Assembly: GCA_028671895.1 (NCBI GenBank)
Contig: JAPMAC010000231.1
Coordinates: 6,288,001-6,352,000 of the forward strand
Direction of reading: 5' to 3'
DNA: 64,000 nt
Source: Oenanthe sinensis
Taxonomy: Eukaryota; Streptophyta; Magnoliopsida; Apiales; Apiaceae
In this document: piece by piece, positions 23,980-38,119 of the stretch
Numbering within the stretch: position 1 is the stretch's first letter
Layout of the letters: every line of letters begins with the position of its first letter
The notes under the pieces: generated by a model
Told to the model about the DNA's origin: nothing
Database searches by the model: none
What the model saw: the letters and a program-made list of their open reading frames with translations, nothing else
Made by a program: the position numbers and the translations under genes

Positions 23980-26959
23980 AGGGTTCATTCTTAAATAGTA
24001 CGAACTCGGAAACAACTTGTAACTTCATTATTGACTCGTTTGAACATGGAAACAACTTGTAGCTTCATTCTTGACTCGTTTGAACATGGAAACAACTTGT
24101 AAACTCTTGTAGGAACATTATTGGCTCGTTTATACATCAAAACAATTCATAACAATTTGAGGCTTCATTTTCGACTCGTTCGAACTTGGAAACAACTTGT
24201 AGCTTCATTCTTGACTCGTTTGAACATGGAAACAACTTGTAAACTCTTGTAGGAACATTATTGGCTCGTTTAAACATCAAAACAATTCATAACAATTTGA
24301 GGCTTCATTCTTGACTCGTTCGAACTCGGAAACAACTTGTATCTTCATTCTTGACTCGTTTGAACTTGGAAAAAACTTGTCAAATCTTGTAGGAACATTA
24401 TTGGCTCGTTTAAACCTGAAAACAATTCATAACAATTTGAGACTTCATTCTTGACTCGTTCATACTCGAAAACAATTAGTAGCTTCATTCTTGTCTCGTT
24501 TGAACATGGAAACAACTTGTCAACACTTGTAGGAACATTATTGGCTCGTTTAAACATCAAAACAATTCATAACAATTTGAGGCTTCATTCTTGACTAGTT
24601 CGAACTCGGAAACAACTTGTAGCTTCATTATTGACTCGTTTGAACATGGAAACAACTTCTAAACACTTGTAGGAGTATTATTGGCTCGTTTAAACAGCTA
24701 AATAATTCATAACAATTTAAAGCTTCATTCTTGACTCGTTCGAACTCGGAAACAACTTGCATCTTGATTCTGGACTCGTTTGAACTTGGAAAAAACTTGT
24801 CAAATCTTGTAGGAACATTATTGGCTCGTTTAAACATGAAAACAATTCATAACAATTTGAGACTTCATTCTTGACTCGTTCATACTCGAAAACAATTAGT
24901 AGCTTCATTCTTGTCTCGTTTGAACATGGAAACAACTTGTCAACACTTGTAGGAACATTATTGGCTTGTTTAAACATCAAAACAATTCATAACAATTTGA
25001 GGATTCATTTTCGACTCGTTCGAACTTGGAAACAACTTGTAGCTTCATTCTTGACTCGTTTGAACATGGAAACAACTTGTAAACTCTTGTAGGAACATTA
25101 TTGGCTCGTTTAAACATCAAAACAATTCATAACAATTTGAGGCTTCATTCTTGACTCGTTCGAACTCGGAAACAACTTGTATCTTCATTCTTGACTCGTT
25201 TGAACTTGGAAAAAACTTGTCAAATCTTGTAGGAACATTATTGGCTCGTTTAAACCTGAAAACAATTCATAACAATTTGAGACTTCATTCTTGACTCGTT
25301 CATACTCGAAAACAATTAGTAGCTTCATTCTTGTCTCGTTTGAACATGGAAACAACTTGTCAACACTTGTAGGAACATTATTGGCTCGTTTAAACATCAA
25401 AACAATTCATAACAATTTGAGGCTTCATTCTTGACTAGTTCGAACTCGGAAACAACTTGTAGCTTCATTATTGACTCGTTTGAACATGGAAACAACTTCT
25501 AAACACTTGTAGGAGTATTATTGGCTCGTTTAAACAGCTAAATAATTCATAACAATTTAAAGCTTCATTCTTGACTCGTTCGAACTCGGAAACAACTTGC
25601 ATCTTGATTCTGGACTCGTTTGAACTTGGAAAAAACTTGTCAAATCTTGTAGGAACATTATTGGCTCGTTTAAACATGAAAACAATTCATAACAATTTGA
25701 GACTTCATTCTTGACTCGTTCATACTCGAAAACAATTAGTAGCTTCATTCTTGTCTCGTTTGAACATGGAAACAACTTGTCAACACTTGTAGGAACATTA
25801 TTGGCTTGTTTAAACATCAAAACAATTCATAACAATTTGAGGATTCATTTTCGACTCGTTCGAACTTGGAAACAACTTGTAGCTTCATTCTTGACTCGTT
25901 TGAACATGGAAACAACTTGTAAACTCTTGTAGGAACATTATTGGCTCGTTTAAACATCAAAACAATTCATAACAATTTGAGGCTTCATTCTTGACTCGTT
26001 CGAACTCGGAAACAACTTGTATCTTCATTCTTGACTCGTTTGAACTTGGAAAAAACTTGTTAAATCTTGTAGGAACATTATTGGCTCGTTTAAACATGAA
26101 AACAATTCATAACAATTTGAGACTTCATTCTTGACTCGTTCATACTCGAAAACAATTAGTAGCTTCATTCTTGTCTCGTTTGAACATGGAAACAACTTGT
26201 CAACACTTGTAGGAACATTATTGGCTCGTTTAAACATCAAAACAATTCATAACAATTTGAGGCTTCATTCTTGACTAGTTCGAACTCGGAAACAACTTGT
26301 AGCTTCATTATTGACTCGTTTGAACATGGAATCAACTTCTAAACACTTGTAGGAGCATTATTGGCTCGTTTAAACATCAAAATAATTCATAACAATTTAA
26401 GGCTTCATTCTTGACTCGTTCGAACTCGGAAACAACTTGTATCTTCATTCTGGACTCGTTTGAACTTGAAAAAATCTTGTCAAATCTTGTAGGAACATTA
26501 TTGGCTCGTTTAAACATGAAAACAATTCATAACAATTTGAGACTTCATTTTTTACTCGTTCATACTCGAAAACAATTAGTAGCTTCATTCTTGTCTCGTT
26601 TGAACATTGAAACAACTTGTCAACACTTGTAGGAACATTATTGGCTCGTTTAAACATCAAAACAATTCATAACAATTTGAGGCTTCATTCTTGACTAGTT
26701 CGAACTCGGAAACAACTTGTAGCTTCATTATTGACTCGTTTGAACATGGAAACAACTTCTAAACACTTGTAGGAGCATTATTGGCTCGTTTAAACATCAA
26801 AATAATTCATAACAATTTAAGGCTTCATTCTTGACTCGTTCGAACTCGGAAACAACTTGTATCTTCATTCTGGACTCGTTTGAACATGGAAAAAACTTGT
26901 CAACACTTGTAGGAGCATTATTGGGTCGTTTAAACATCAAAACAATTCATAAAAATTTG
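23980..26959. repeat. 2,980-bp HOR, copy 1
   Basis: Order: g3, two 840-bp modules (a b c d e c at 24160 and 25000), then a b c d e c' d e/f; 21 monomers. Confidence 0.87.
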
Positions 26960-29939
26960 AGGGTTCATTCTTAAATAGTACGAACTCGGAAACAACTTGT
27001 AACTTCATTATTGACTCGTTTGAACATGGAAACAACTTGTAGCTTCATTCTTGACTCGTTTGAACATGGAAACAACTTGTAAACTCTTGTAGGAACATTA
27101 TTGGCTCGTTTATACATCAAAACAATTCATAACAATTTGAGGCTTCATTTTCGACTCGTTCGAACTTGGAAACAACTTGTAGCTTCATTCTTGACTCGTT
27201 TGAACATGGAAACAACTTGTAAACTCTTGTAGGAACATTATTGGCTCGTTTAAACATCAAAACAATTCATAACAATTTGAGGCTTCATTCTTGACTCGTT
27301 CGAACTCGGAAACAACTTGTATCTTCATTCTTGACTCGTTTGAACTTGGAAAAAACTTGTCAAATCTTGTAGGAACATTATTGGCTCGTTTAAACCTGAA
27401 AACAATTCATAACAATTTGAGACTTCATTCTTGACTCGTTCATACTCGAAAACAATTAGTAGCTTCATTCTTGTCTCGTTTGAACATGGAAACAACTTGT
27501 CAACACTTGTAGGAACATTATTGGCTCGTTTAAACATCAAAACAATTCATAACAATTTGAGGCTTCATTCTTGACTAGTTCGAACTCGGAAACAACTTGT
27601 AGCTTCATTATTGACTCGTTTGAACATGGAAACAACTTCTAAACACTTGTAGGAGTATTATTGGCTCGTTTAAACAGCTAAATAATTCATAACAATTTAA
27701 AGCTTCATTCTTGACTCGTTCGAACTCGGAAACAACTTGCATCTTGATTCTGGACTCGTTTGAACTTGGAAAAAACTTGTCAAATCTTGTAGGAACATTA
27801 TTGGCTCGTTTAAACATGAAAACAATTCATAACAATTTGAGACTTCATTCTTGACTCGTTCATACTCGAAAACAATTAGTAGCTTCATTCTTGTCTCGTT
27901 TGAACATGGAAACAACTTGTCAACACTTGTAGGAACATTATTGGCTTGTTTAAACATCAAAACAATTCATAACAATTTGAGGATTCATTTTCGACTCGTT
28001 CGAACTTGGAAACAACTTGTAGCTTCATTCTTGACTCGTTTGAACATGGAAACAACTTGTAAACTCTTGTAGGAACATTATTGGCTCGTTTAAACATCAA
28101 AACAATTCATAACAATTTGAGGCTTCATTCTTGACTCGTTCGAACTCGGAAACAACTTGTATCTTCATTCTTGACTCGTTTGAACTTGGAAAAAACTTGT
28201 CAAATCTTGTAGGAACATTATTGGCTCGTTTAAACCTGAAAACAATTCATAACAATTTGAGACTTCATTCTTGACTCGTTCATACTCGAAAACAATTAGT
28301 AGCTTCATTCTTGTCTCGTTTGAACATGGAAACAACTTGTCAACACTTGTAGGAACATTATTGGCTCGTTTAAACATCAAAACAATTCATAACAATTTGA
28401 GGCTTCATTCTTGACTAGTTCAAACTCGGAAACAACTTGTAGCTTCATTATTGACTCGTTTGAACATGGAAACAACTTCTAAACACTTGTAGGAGTATTA
28501 TTGGCTCGTTTAAACAGCTAAATAATTCATAACAATTTAAAGCTTCATTCTTGACTCGTTCGAACTCGGAAACAACTTGCATCTTGATTCTGGACTCGTT
28601 TGAACTTGGAAAAAACTTGTCAAATCTTGTAGGAACATTATTGGCTCGTTTAAACATGAAAACAATTCATAACAATTTGAGACTTCATTCTTGACTCGTT
28701 CATACTCGAAAACAATTAGTAGCTTCATTCTTGTCTCGTTTGAACATGGAAACAACTTGTCAACACTTGTAGGAACATTATTGGCTTGTTTAAACATCAA
28801 AACAATTCATAACAATTTGAGGATTCATTTTCGACTCGTTCGAACTTGGAAACAACTTGTAGCTTCATTCTTGACTCGTTTGAACATGGAAACAACTTGT
28901 AAACTCTTGTAGGAACATTATTGGCTCGTTTAAACATCAAAACAATTCATAACAATTTGAGGCTTCATTCTTGACTCGTTCGAACTCGGAAACAACTTGT
29001 ATCTTCATTCTTGACTCGTTTGAACTTGGAAAAAACTTGTTAAATCTTGTAGGAACATTATTGGCTCGTTTAAACATGAAAACAATTCATAACAATTTGA
29101 GACTTCATTCTTGACTCGTTCATACTCGAAAACAATTAGTAGCTTCATTCTTGTCTCGTTTGAACATGGAAACAACTTGTCAACACTTGTAGGAACATTA
29201 TTGGCTCGTTTAAACATCAAAACAATTCATAACAATTTGAGGCTTCATTCTTGACTAGTTCGAACTCGGAAACAACTTGTAGCTTCATTATTGACTCGTT
29301 TGAACATGGAATCAACTTCTAAACACTTGTAGGAGCATTATTGGCTCGTTTAAACATCAAAATAATTCATAACAATTTAAGGCTTCATTCTTGACTCGTT
29401 CGAACTCGGAAACAACTTGTATCTTCATTCTGGACTCGTTTGAACTTGAAAAAATCTTGTCAAATCTTGTAGGAACATTATTGGCTCGTTTAAACATGAA
29501 AACAATTCATAACAATTTGAGACTTCATTTTTTACTCGTTCATACTCGAAAACAATTAGTAGCTTCATTCTTGTCTCGTTTGAACATTGAAACAACTTGT
29601 CAACACTTGTAGGAACATTATTGGCTCGTTTAAACATCAAAACAATTCATAACAATTTGAGGCTTCATTCTTGACTAGTTCGAACTCGGAAACAACTTGT
29701 AGCTTCATTATTGACTCGTTTGAACATGGAAACAACTTCTAAACACTTGTAGGAGCATTATTGGCTCGTTTAAACATCAAAATAATTCATAACAATTTAA
29801 GGCTTCATTCTTGACTCGTTCGAACTCGGAAACAACTTGTATCTTCATTCTGGACTCGTTTGAACATGGAAAAAACTTGTCAACACTTGTAGGAGCATTA
29901 TTGGGTCGTTTAAACATCAAAACAATTCATAAAAATTTG
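26960..29939. repeat. 2,980-bp HOR, copy 2
   Basis: Same 21 monomers as the previous unit. A private change is GTTCAAACTCGG at 28422 in the second d monomer (CpG to CpA). Confidence 0.87.
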
Positions 29940-32919
29940 AGGGTTCATTCTTAAATAGTACGAACTCGGAAACAACTTGTAACTTCATTATTGACTCGTT
30001 TGAACATGGAAACAACTTGTAGCTTCATTCTTGACTCGTTTGAACATGGAAACAACTTGTAAACTCTTGTAGGAACATTATTGGCTCGTTTATACATCAA
30101 AACAATTCATAACAATTTGAGGCTTCATTTTCGACTCGTTCGAACTTGGAAACAACTTGTAGCTTCATTCTTGACTCGTTTGAACATGGAAACAACTTGT
30201 AAACTCTTGTAGGAACATTATTGGCTCGTTTAAACATCAAAACAATTCATAACAATTTGAGGCTTCATTCTTGACTCGTTCGAACTCGGAAACAACTTGT
30301 ATCTTCATTCTTGACTCGTTTGAACTTGGAAATAACTTGTCAAATCTTGTAGGAACATTATTGGCTCGTTTAAACCTGAAAACAATTCATAACAATTTGA
30401 GACTTCATTCTTGACTCGTTCATACTCGAAAACAATTAGTAGCTTCATTCTTGTCTCGTTTGAACATGGAAACAACTTGTCAACACTTGTAGGAACATTA
30501 TTGGCTCGTTTAAACATCAAAACAATTCATAACAATTTGAGGCTTCATTCTTGACTAGTTCGAACTCGGAAACAACTTGTAGCTTCATTATTGACTCGTT
30601 TGAACATGGAAACAACTTCTAAACACTTGTAGGAGTATTATTGGCTCGTTTAAACAGCTAAATAATTCATAACAATTTAAAGCTTCATTCTTGACTCGTT
30701 CGAACTCGGAAACAACTTGCATCTTGATTCTGGACTCGTTTGAACTTGGAAAAAACTTGTCAAATCTTGTAGGAACATTATTGGCTCGTTTAAACATGAA
30801 AACAATTCATAACAATTTGAGACTTCATTCTTGACTCGTTCATACTCGAAAACAATTAGTAGCTTCATTCTTGTCTCGTTTGAACATGGAAACAACTTGT
30901 CAACACTTGTAGGAACATTATTGGCTTGTTTAAACATCAAAACAATTCATAACAATTTGAGGATTCATTTTCGACTCGTTCGAACTTGGAAACAACTTGT
31001 AGCTTCATTCTTGACTCGTTTGAACATGGAAACAACTTGTAAACTCTTGTAGGAACATTATTGGCTCGTTTAAACATCAAAACAATTCATAACAATTTGA
31101 GGCTTCATTCTTGACTCGTTCGAACTCGGAAACAACTTGTATCTTCATTCTTGACTCGTTTGAACTTGGAAAAAACTTGTCAAATCTTGTAGGAACATTA
31201 TTGGCTCGTTTAAACCTGAAAACAATTCATAACAATTTGAGACTTCATTCTTGACTCGTTCATACTCGAAAACAATTAGTAGCTTCATTCTTGTCTCGTT
31301 TGAACATGGAAACAACTTGTCAACACTTGTAGGAACATTATTGGCTCGTTTAAACATCAAAACAATTCATAACAATTTGAGGCTTCATTCTTGACTAGTT
31401 CGAACTCGGAAACAACTTGTAGCTTCATTATTGACTCGTTTGAACATGGAAACAACTTCTAAACACTTGTAGGAGTATTATTGGCTCGTTTAAACAGCTA
31501 AATAATTCATAACAATTTAAAGCTTCATTCTTGACTCGTTCGAACTCGGAAACAACTTGCATCTTGATTCTGGACTCGTTTGAACTTGGAAAAAACTTGT
31601 CAAATCTTGTAGGAACATTATTGGCTCGTTTAAACATGAAAACAATTCATAACAATTTGAGACTTCATTCTTGACTCGTTCATACTCGAAAACAATTAGT
31701 AGCTTCATTCTTGTCTCGTTTGAACATGGAAACAACTTGTCAACACTTGTAGGAACATTATTGGCTTGTTTAAACATCAAAACAATTCATAACAATTTGA
31801 GGATTCATTTTCGACTCGTTCAAACTTGGAAACAACTTGTAGCTTCATTCTTGACTCGTTTGAACATGGAAACAACTTGTAAACTCTTGTAGGAACATTA
31901 TTGGCTCGTTTAAACATCAAAACAATTCATAACAATTTGAGGCTTCATTCTTGACTCGTTCGAACTCGGAAACAACTTGTATCTTCATTCTTGACTCGTT
32001 TGAACTTGGAAAAAACTTGTTAAATCTTGTAGGAACATTATTGGCTCGTTTAAACATGAAAACAATTCATAACAATTTGAGACTTCATTCTTGACTCGTT
32101 CATACTCGAAAACAATTAGTAGCTTCATTCTTGTCTCGTTTGAACATGGAAACAACTTGTCAACACTTGTAGGAACATTATTGGCTCGTTTAAACATCAA
32201 AACAATTCATAACAATTTGAGGCTTCATTCTTGACTAGTTCGAACTCGGAAACAACTTGTAGCTTCATTATTGACTCGTTTGAACATGGAATCAACTTCT
32301 AAACACTTGTAGGAGCATTATTGGCTCGTTTAAACATCAAAATAATTCATAACAATTTAAGGCTTCATTCTTGACTCGTTCGAACTCGGAAACAACTTGT
32401 ATCTTCATTCTGGACTCGTTTGAACTTGAAAAAATCTTGTCAAATCTTGTAGGAACATTATTGGCTCGTTTAAACATGAAAACAATTCATAACAATTTGA
32501 GACTTCATTTTTTACTCGTTCATACTCGAAAACAATTAGTAGCTTCATTCTTGTCTCGTTTGAACATTGAAACAACTTGTCAACACTTGTAGGAACATTA
32601 TTGGCTCGTTTAAACATCAAAACAATTCATAACAATTTGAGGCTTCATTCTTGACTAGTTCGAACTCGGAAACAACTTGTAGCTTCATTATTGACTCGTT
32701 TGAACATGGAAACAACTTCTAAACACTTGTAGGAGCATTATTGGCTCGTTTAAACATCAAAATAATTCATAACAATTTAAGGCTTCATTCTTGACTCGTT
32801 CGAACTCGGAAACAACTTGTATCTTCATTCTGGACTCGTTTGAACATGGAAAAAACTTGTCAACACTTGTAGGAGCATTATTGGGTCGTTTAAACATCAA
32901 AACAATTCATAAAAATTTG
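29940..32919. repeat. 2,980-bp HOR, copy 3
   Basis: Same 21 monomers. Private changes noticed: GGAAATAACTTG at 30333 and GTTCAAACTTGG at 31822 (CpG to CpA). Confidence 0.87.
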
Positions 32920-35059
32920 AGGGTTCATTCTTAAATAGTACGAACTCGGAAACAACTTGTAACTTCATTATTGACTCGTTTGAACATGGAAACAACTTGT
33001 AGCTTCATTCTTGACTCGTTTGAACATGGAAACAACTTGTAAACTCTTGTAGGAACATTATTGGCTCGTTTATACATCAAAACAATTCATAACAATTTGA
33101 GGCTTCATTTTCGACTCGTTCGAACTTGGAAACAACTTGTAGCTTCATTCTTGACTCGTTTGAACATGGAAACAACTTGTAAACTCTTGTAGGAACATTA
33201 TTGGCTCGTTTAAACATCAAAACAATTCATAACAATTTGAGGCTTCATTCTTGACTCGTTCGAACTCGGAAACAACTTGTATCTTCATTCTTGACTCGTT
33301 TGAACTTGGAAAAAACTTGTCAAATCTTGTAGGAACATTATTGGCTCGTTTAAACCTGAAAACAATTCATAACAATTTGAGACTTCATTCTTGACTCGTT
33401 CATACTCGAAAACAATTAGTAGCTTCATTCTTGTCTCGTTTGAACATGGAAACAACTTGTCAACACTTGTAGGAACATTATTGGCTCGTTTAAACATCAA
33501 AACAATTCATAACAATTTGAGGCTTCATTCTTGACTAGTTCGAACTCGGAAACAACTTGTAGCTTCATTATTGACTCGTTTGAACATGGAAACAACTTCT
33601 AAACACTTGTAGGAGTATTATTGGCTCGTTTAAACAGCTAAATAATTCATAACAATTTAAAGCTTCATTCTTGACTCGTTCGAACTCGGAAACAACTTGC
33701 ATCTTGATTCTGGACTCGTTTGAACTTGGAAAAAACTTGTCAAATCTTGTAGGAACATTATTGGCTCGTTTAAACATGAAAACAATTCATAACAATTTGA
33801 GACTTCATTCTTGACTCGTTCATACTCGAAAACAATTAGTAGCTTCATTCTTGTCTCGTTTGAACATGGAAACAACTTGTCAACACTTGTAGGAACATTA
33901 TTGGCTTGTTTAAACATCAAAACAATTCATAACAATTTGAGGATTCATTTTCGACTCGTTCGAACTTGGAAACAACTTGTAGCTTCATTCTTGACTCGTT
34001 TGAACATGGAAACAACTTGTAAACTCTTGTAGGAACATTATTGGCTCGTTTAAACATCAAAACAATTCATAACAATTTGAGGCTTCATTCTTGACTCGTT
34101 CGAACTCGGAAACAACTTGTATCTTCATTCTTGACTCGTTTGAACTTGGAAAAAACTTGTTAAATCTTGTAGGAACATTATTGGCTCGTTTAAACATGAA
34201 AACAATTCATAACAATTTGAGACTTCATTCTTGACTCGTTCATACTCGAAAACAATTAGTAGCTTCATTCTTGTCTCGTTTGAACATGGAAACAACTTGT
34301 CAACACTTGTAGGAACATTATTGGCTTGTTTAAACATCAAAACAATTCATAACAATTTGAGGCTTCATTCTTGACTAGTTCGAACTCGGAAACAACTTGT
34401 AGCTTCATTATTGACTCGTTTGAACATGGAATCAACTTCTAAACACTTGTAGGAGCATTATTGGCTCGTTTAAACATCAAAATAATTCATAACAATTTAA
34501 GGCTTCATTCTTGACTCGTTCGAACTCGGAAACAACTTGTATCTTCATTCTGGACTCGTTTGAACTTGAAAAAATCTTGTCAAATCTTGTAGGAACATTA
34601 TTGGCTCGTTTAAACATGAAAACAATTCATAACAATTTGAGACTTCATTTTTTACTCGTTCATACTCGAAAACAATTAGTAGCTTCATTCTTGTCTCGTT
34701 TGAACATTGAAACAACTTGTCAACACTTGTAGGAACATTATTGGCTCGTTTAAACATCAAAACAATTCATAACAATTTGAGGCTTCATTCTTGACTAGTT
34801 CGAACTCGGAAACAACTTGTAGCTTCATTATTGACTCGTTTGAACATGGAAACAACTTCTAAACACTTGTAGGAGCATTATTGGCTCGTTTAAACATCAA
34901 AATAATTCATAACAATTTAAGGCTTCATTCTTGACTCGTTCGAACTCGGAAACAACTTGTATCTTCATTCTGGACTCGTTTGAACTTGGAAAAAACTTGT
35001 CAACACTTGTAGGAGCATTATTGGGTCGTTTAAACATCAAAACAATTCATAAAAATTTG
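32920..35059. repeat. 2,140-bp HOR (one 840-bp module)
   Basis: As the 2,980-bp HOR but with a single 840-bp module (33100-33939). Private changes: TTGGCTTG at 34327 in the later c monomer, and GAACTTGG rather than GAACATGG in the e/f monomer near 34986. Confidence 0.85.
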
Positions 35060-36079
35060 AGGGTTCATTCTTAAATAGTACGAACTCGGAAACAACTTGT
35101 AACTTCATTATTGACTCGTTTGAACATGGAAACAACTTGTAGCTTCATTCTTGACTCGTTTGAACATGGAAACAACTTGTAAACTCTTGTAGGAACATTA
35201 TTGGCTCGTTTATACATCAAAACAATTCATAACAATTTGAGGCTTCATTTTCGACTCGTTCGAACTTGGAAACAACTTATAGCTTCATTCTTGACTCGTT
35301 TGAACATGGAAACAACTTGTAAACTCTTGTAGGAACATTATTGGCTCGTTTAAACATCAAAACAATTCATAACAATTTGAGGCTTCATTCTTGACTCGTT
35401 CGAACTCGGAAACAACTTGTATCTTCATTCTTGACTCGTTTGAACTTGGAAAAAACTTGTCAAATCTTGTAGGAACATTATTGGCTCGTTTAAACCTGAA
35501 AACAATTCATAACAATTTGAGACTTCATTCTTGACTCGTTCATACTCGAAAACAATTAGTAGCTTCATTCTTGTCTCGTTTGAACATGGAAACAACTTGT
35601 CAACACTTGTAGGAACATTATTGGCTCGTTTAAACATCAAAACAATTCATAACAATTTGAGGCTTCATTCTTGACTAGTTCGAACTCGGAAACAACTTGT
35701 AGCTTCATTATTGACTCGTTTGAACATGGAAACAACTTCTAAACACTTGTAGGAGTATTATTGGCTCGTTTAAACAGCTAAATAATTCATAACAATTTAA
35801 AGCTTCATTCTTGACTCGTTCAAACTCGGAAACAACTTGCATCTTCATTCTGGACTCGTTTGAACTTGGAAAAAACTTGTCAAATCTTGTAGGAACATTA
35901 TTGGCTCGTTTAAACATGAAAACAATTCATAACAATTTGAGACTTCATTCTTGACTCGTTCAAACTCGAAAACAATTAGTAGCTTCATTCTTGTCTCGTT
36001 TGAACATGGAAACAACTTATCAACACTTGTAGGAGCATTATTGGGTCGTTTAAACATCAAAACAATTCATAAAAATTTG
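35060..36079. repeat. Canonical 1,020-bp HOR g3 a b c d e f
   Basis: Returns to the canonical order at the right edge of the central block. It keeps the central-block b tail (AAACCTGAAAAC) but the e monomer has CATCTTCATTCTGG, so the transition is inside this HOR. The g3/a boundary carries private changes (AACTTATAGC near 35279). Confidence 0.82.
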
Positions 36080-37519
36080 AGGGTTCATTCTTAAATAGTT
36101 CGAACTCAGAAACAACTTGTAGCTTCATTATTGACTCGTTTGAACATGGAAATAACTTGTAGCTTCATTCTTGACTCGTTTGAACATGGAAACAACTTGT
36201 AAACTCTTGTAGGAACATTATTGGCTCGTTTAAACATCAAAACAATTCATAACAATTTGAGGATTCATTCTCGACTCGTTCGAACTTGGAAAAAACTTGT
36301 AGCTTCATTCTTGACTCGTTTGAACATGGAAACAACTTGTAAACTCTTGTAGGAACATTATTGGCTCGTTTAAACATCAAAACAATTCATAACAATTTGA
36401 GGCTTCATTCTTGACTCGTTCGAACTCGGAAACAACTTGTATCTTCATTCTTGACTTGTTTGAACTTGGAAAAAACTTGTCAAATCTTGTAGGAACATTA
36501 TTGGCTCGTTTAAACATGAAAACAATTCATAACAATTTGAGACTTCATTCTTGACTCGTTCATACTCGAAAACAATTAGTAGCTTCATTCTTGTCTCGTT
36601 TGAACATGGAAACAACTTGTCAACACTTGTAGGAACATTATTGGCTCGTTTAAACATCAAAACAATTCATAACAATTTGAGGATTCATTCTCGACTCTTT
36701 CGAACTTGGAAACAACTTGTAGCTTCATTCTTGACTCGTTTGAACATGGAAACAACTTGTAACCTCTTGTAGGAACATTATTGGCTCGTTTAAACATCAA
36801 AACAATTCATAACAATTTGAGGCTTCATTCTTGACTCGTTCGAACTCGGAAACAACTTGTATCTTCATTCTTGACTCGTTTGAACTTGGAAAAAACTTGT
36901 CAAATCTTGTAGGAACATTATTGGCTCGTTTAAACATGAAAACAATTCATAACAATTTGAGACTTCATTCTTGACTCGTTCATACTCGAAAACAATTAGT
37001 AGCTTCATTCTTGTCTCGTTTGAACATGGAAACAACTTGTCAACACTTGTAGGAACATTATTGGCTCGTTTAAACATCAAAACAATTCATAACAATTTGA
37101 GGCTTCATTCTTGACTAGTTCGAACTCGGAAACAACTTGTAGCTTCATTATTGACTCGTTTGAACGTGGAAACAACTTCTAAACACTTGTAGGAGTATTA
37201 TTGGCTCGTTTAAACAGCTAAATAATTCATAACAATTTAAAGCTTCATTCTTGACTCGTTCGAACTCGGAAACAACTTGCATCTTCATTCTGGACTCGTT
37301 TGAACTTGGAAAAAACTTGTCAAATCTTGTAGGAACATTATTGGCTCGTTTAAACATGAAAACAATTCGTAACAATTTGAGACTTCATTCTTGACTCGTT
37401 CAAACTCGAAAACAATTAGTAGCTTCATTCTTGTCTCGTTTGAACATGGAAAGAACTTGTCAACACTTGTAGGAGCATTATTGGGTCGTTTAAACATCAA
37501 AACAATTCATAAAAATTTG
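36080..37519. repeat. 1,440-bp HOR g4 a b c a b c d e f
   Basis: The third copy of this type (others 6601 and 9200). Private changes include TTGACTTGTT near 36457, CTCGACTCTTTCG near 36697 and AATTCGTAAC near 37369. Confidence 0.82.
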
Positions 37520-38119
37520 AGGGTTCATTCTTAAATAGTTCGAACTCGGAAACAACTTGTAGCTTCATTATTGACTCGTTTAAACATGGAAACAACTTGT
37601 AGCTTCATTCTTGACTCGTTTGAACATGGAAACAACTTGTAAACTCTTGTAGGAACATTATTGGCTCGTTTAAACATCAAAACAATTCATAACAATTTGA
37701 GGCTTCATTTTCGACTCGTTCGAACTTGGAAACAACTTGTAGCTTCATTCTTGACTCGTTTGAACATGGAAACAACTTGTAAACTCTTGTAGGAACATTA
37801 TTGGCTCGTTTAAACATCAAAACAATTCATAACAATTTGAGGCTTCATTCTTGACTCGTTCGAACTCGGAAACAACTTGTATCTTCATTCTTGACTCGTT
37901 TGAACTTGGAAAAAACTTGTCAAATCTTGTAGGAACATTATTGGCTCGTTTAAACATGAAAACAATTCATAACAATTTGAGACTTCATTCTTGACTCGTT
38001 CAAACTCGAAAACAATTACTAGCTTCATTCTTGTCTCGTTTGAACATGGAAACAACTTGTCAACACTTGTAGGAGCATTATTGGGTCGTTTAAACATCAA
38101 AACAATTCATAAAAATTTG
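37520..38119. repeat. 600-bp HOR g1 a b f
   Basis: Four monomers. Here a is followed by b then f, so c-d-e are missing compared with the canonical HOR. Confidence 0.82.

Larger units (their letters stand above)
15320..35059. repeat. Homogenised central expansion of g3-type HORs
   Basis: Seven consecutive HORs, all opened by the g3 subtype (AATAGTACG) and all ending c' d e/f then g. Their lengths are 1720, 1720, 5220, 2980, 2980, 2980 and 2140 bp. Flanking regions alternate g subtypes. Copies differ by only a few bases each by eye, so this is inferred to be the youngest part of the window. Confidence 0.82.
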
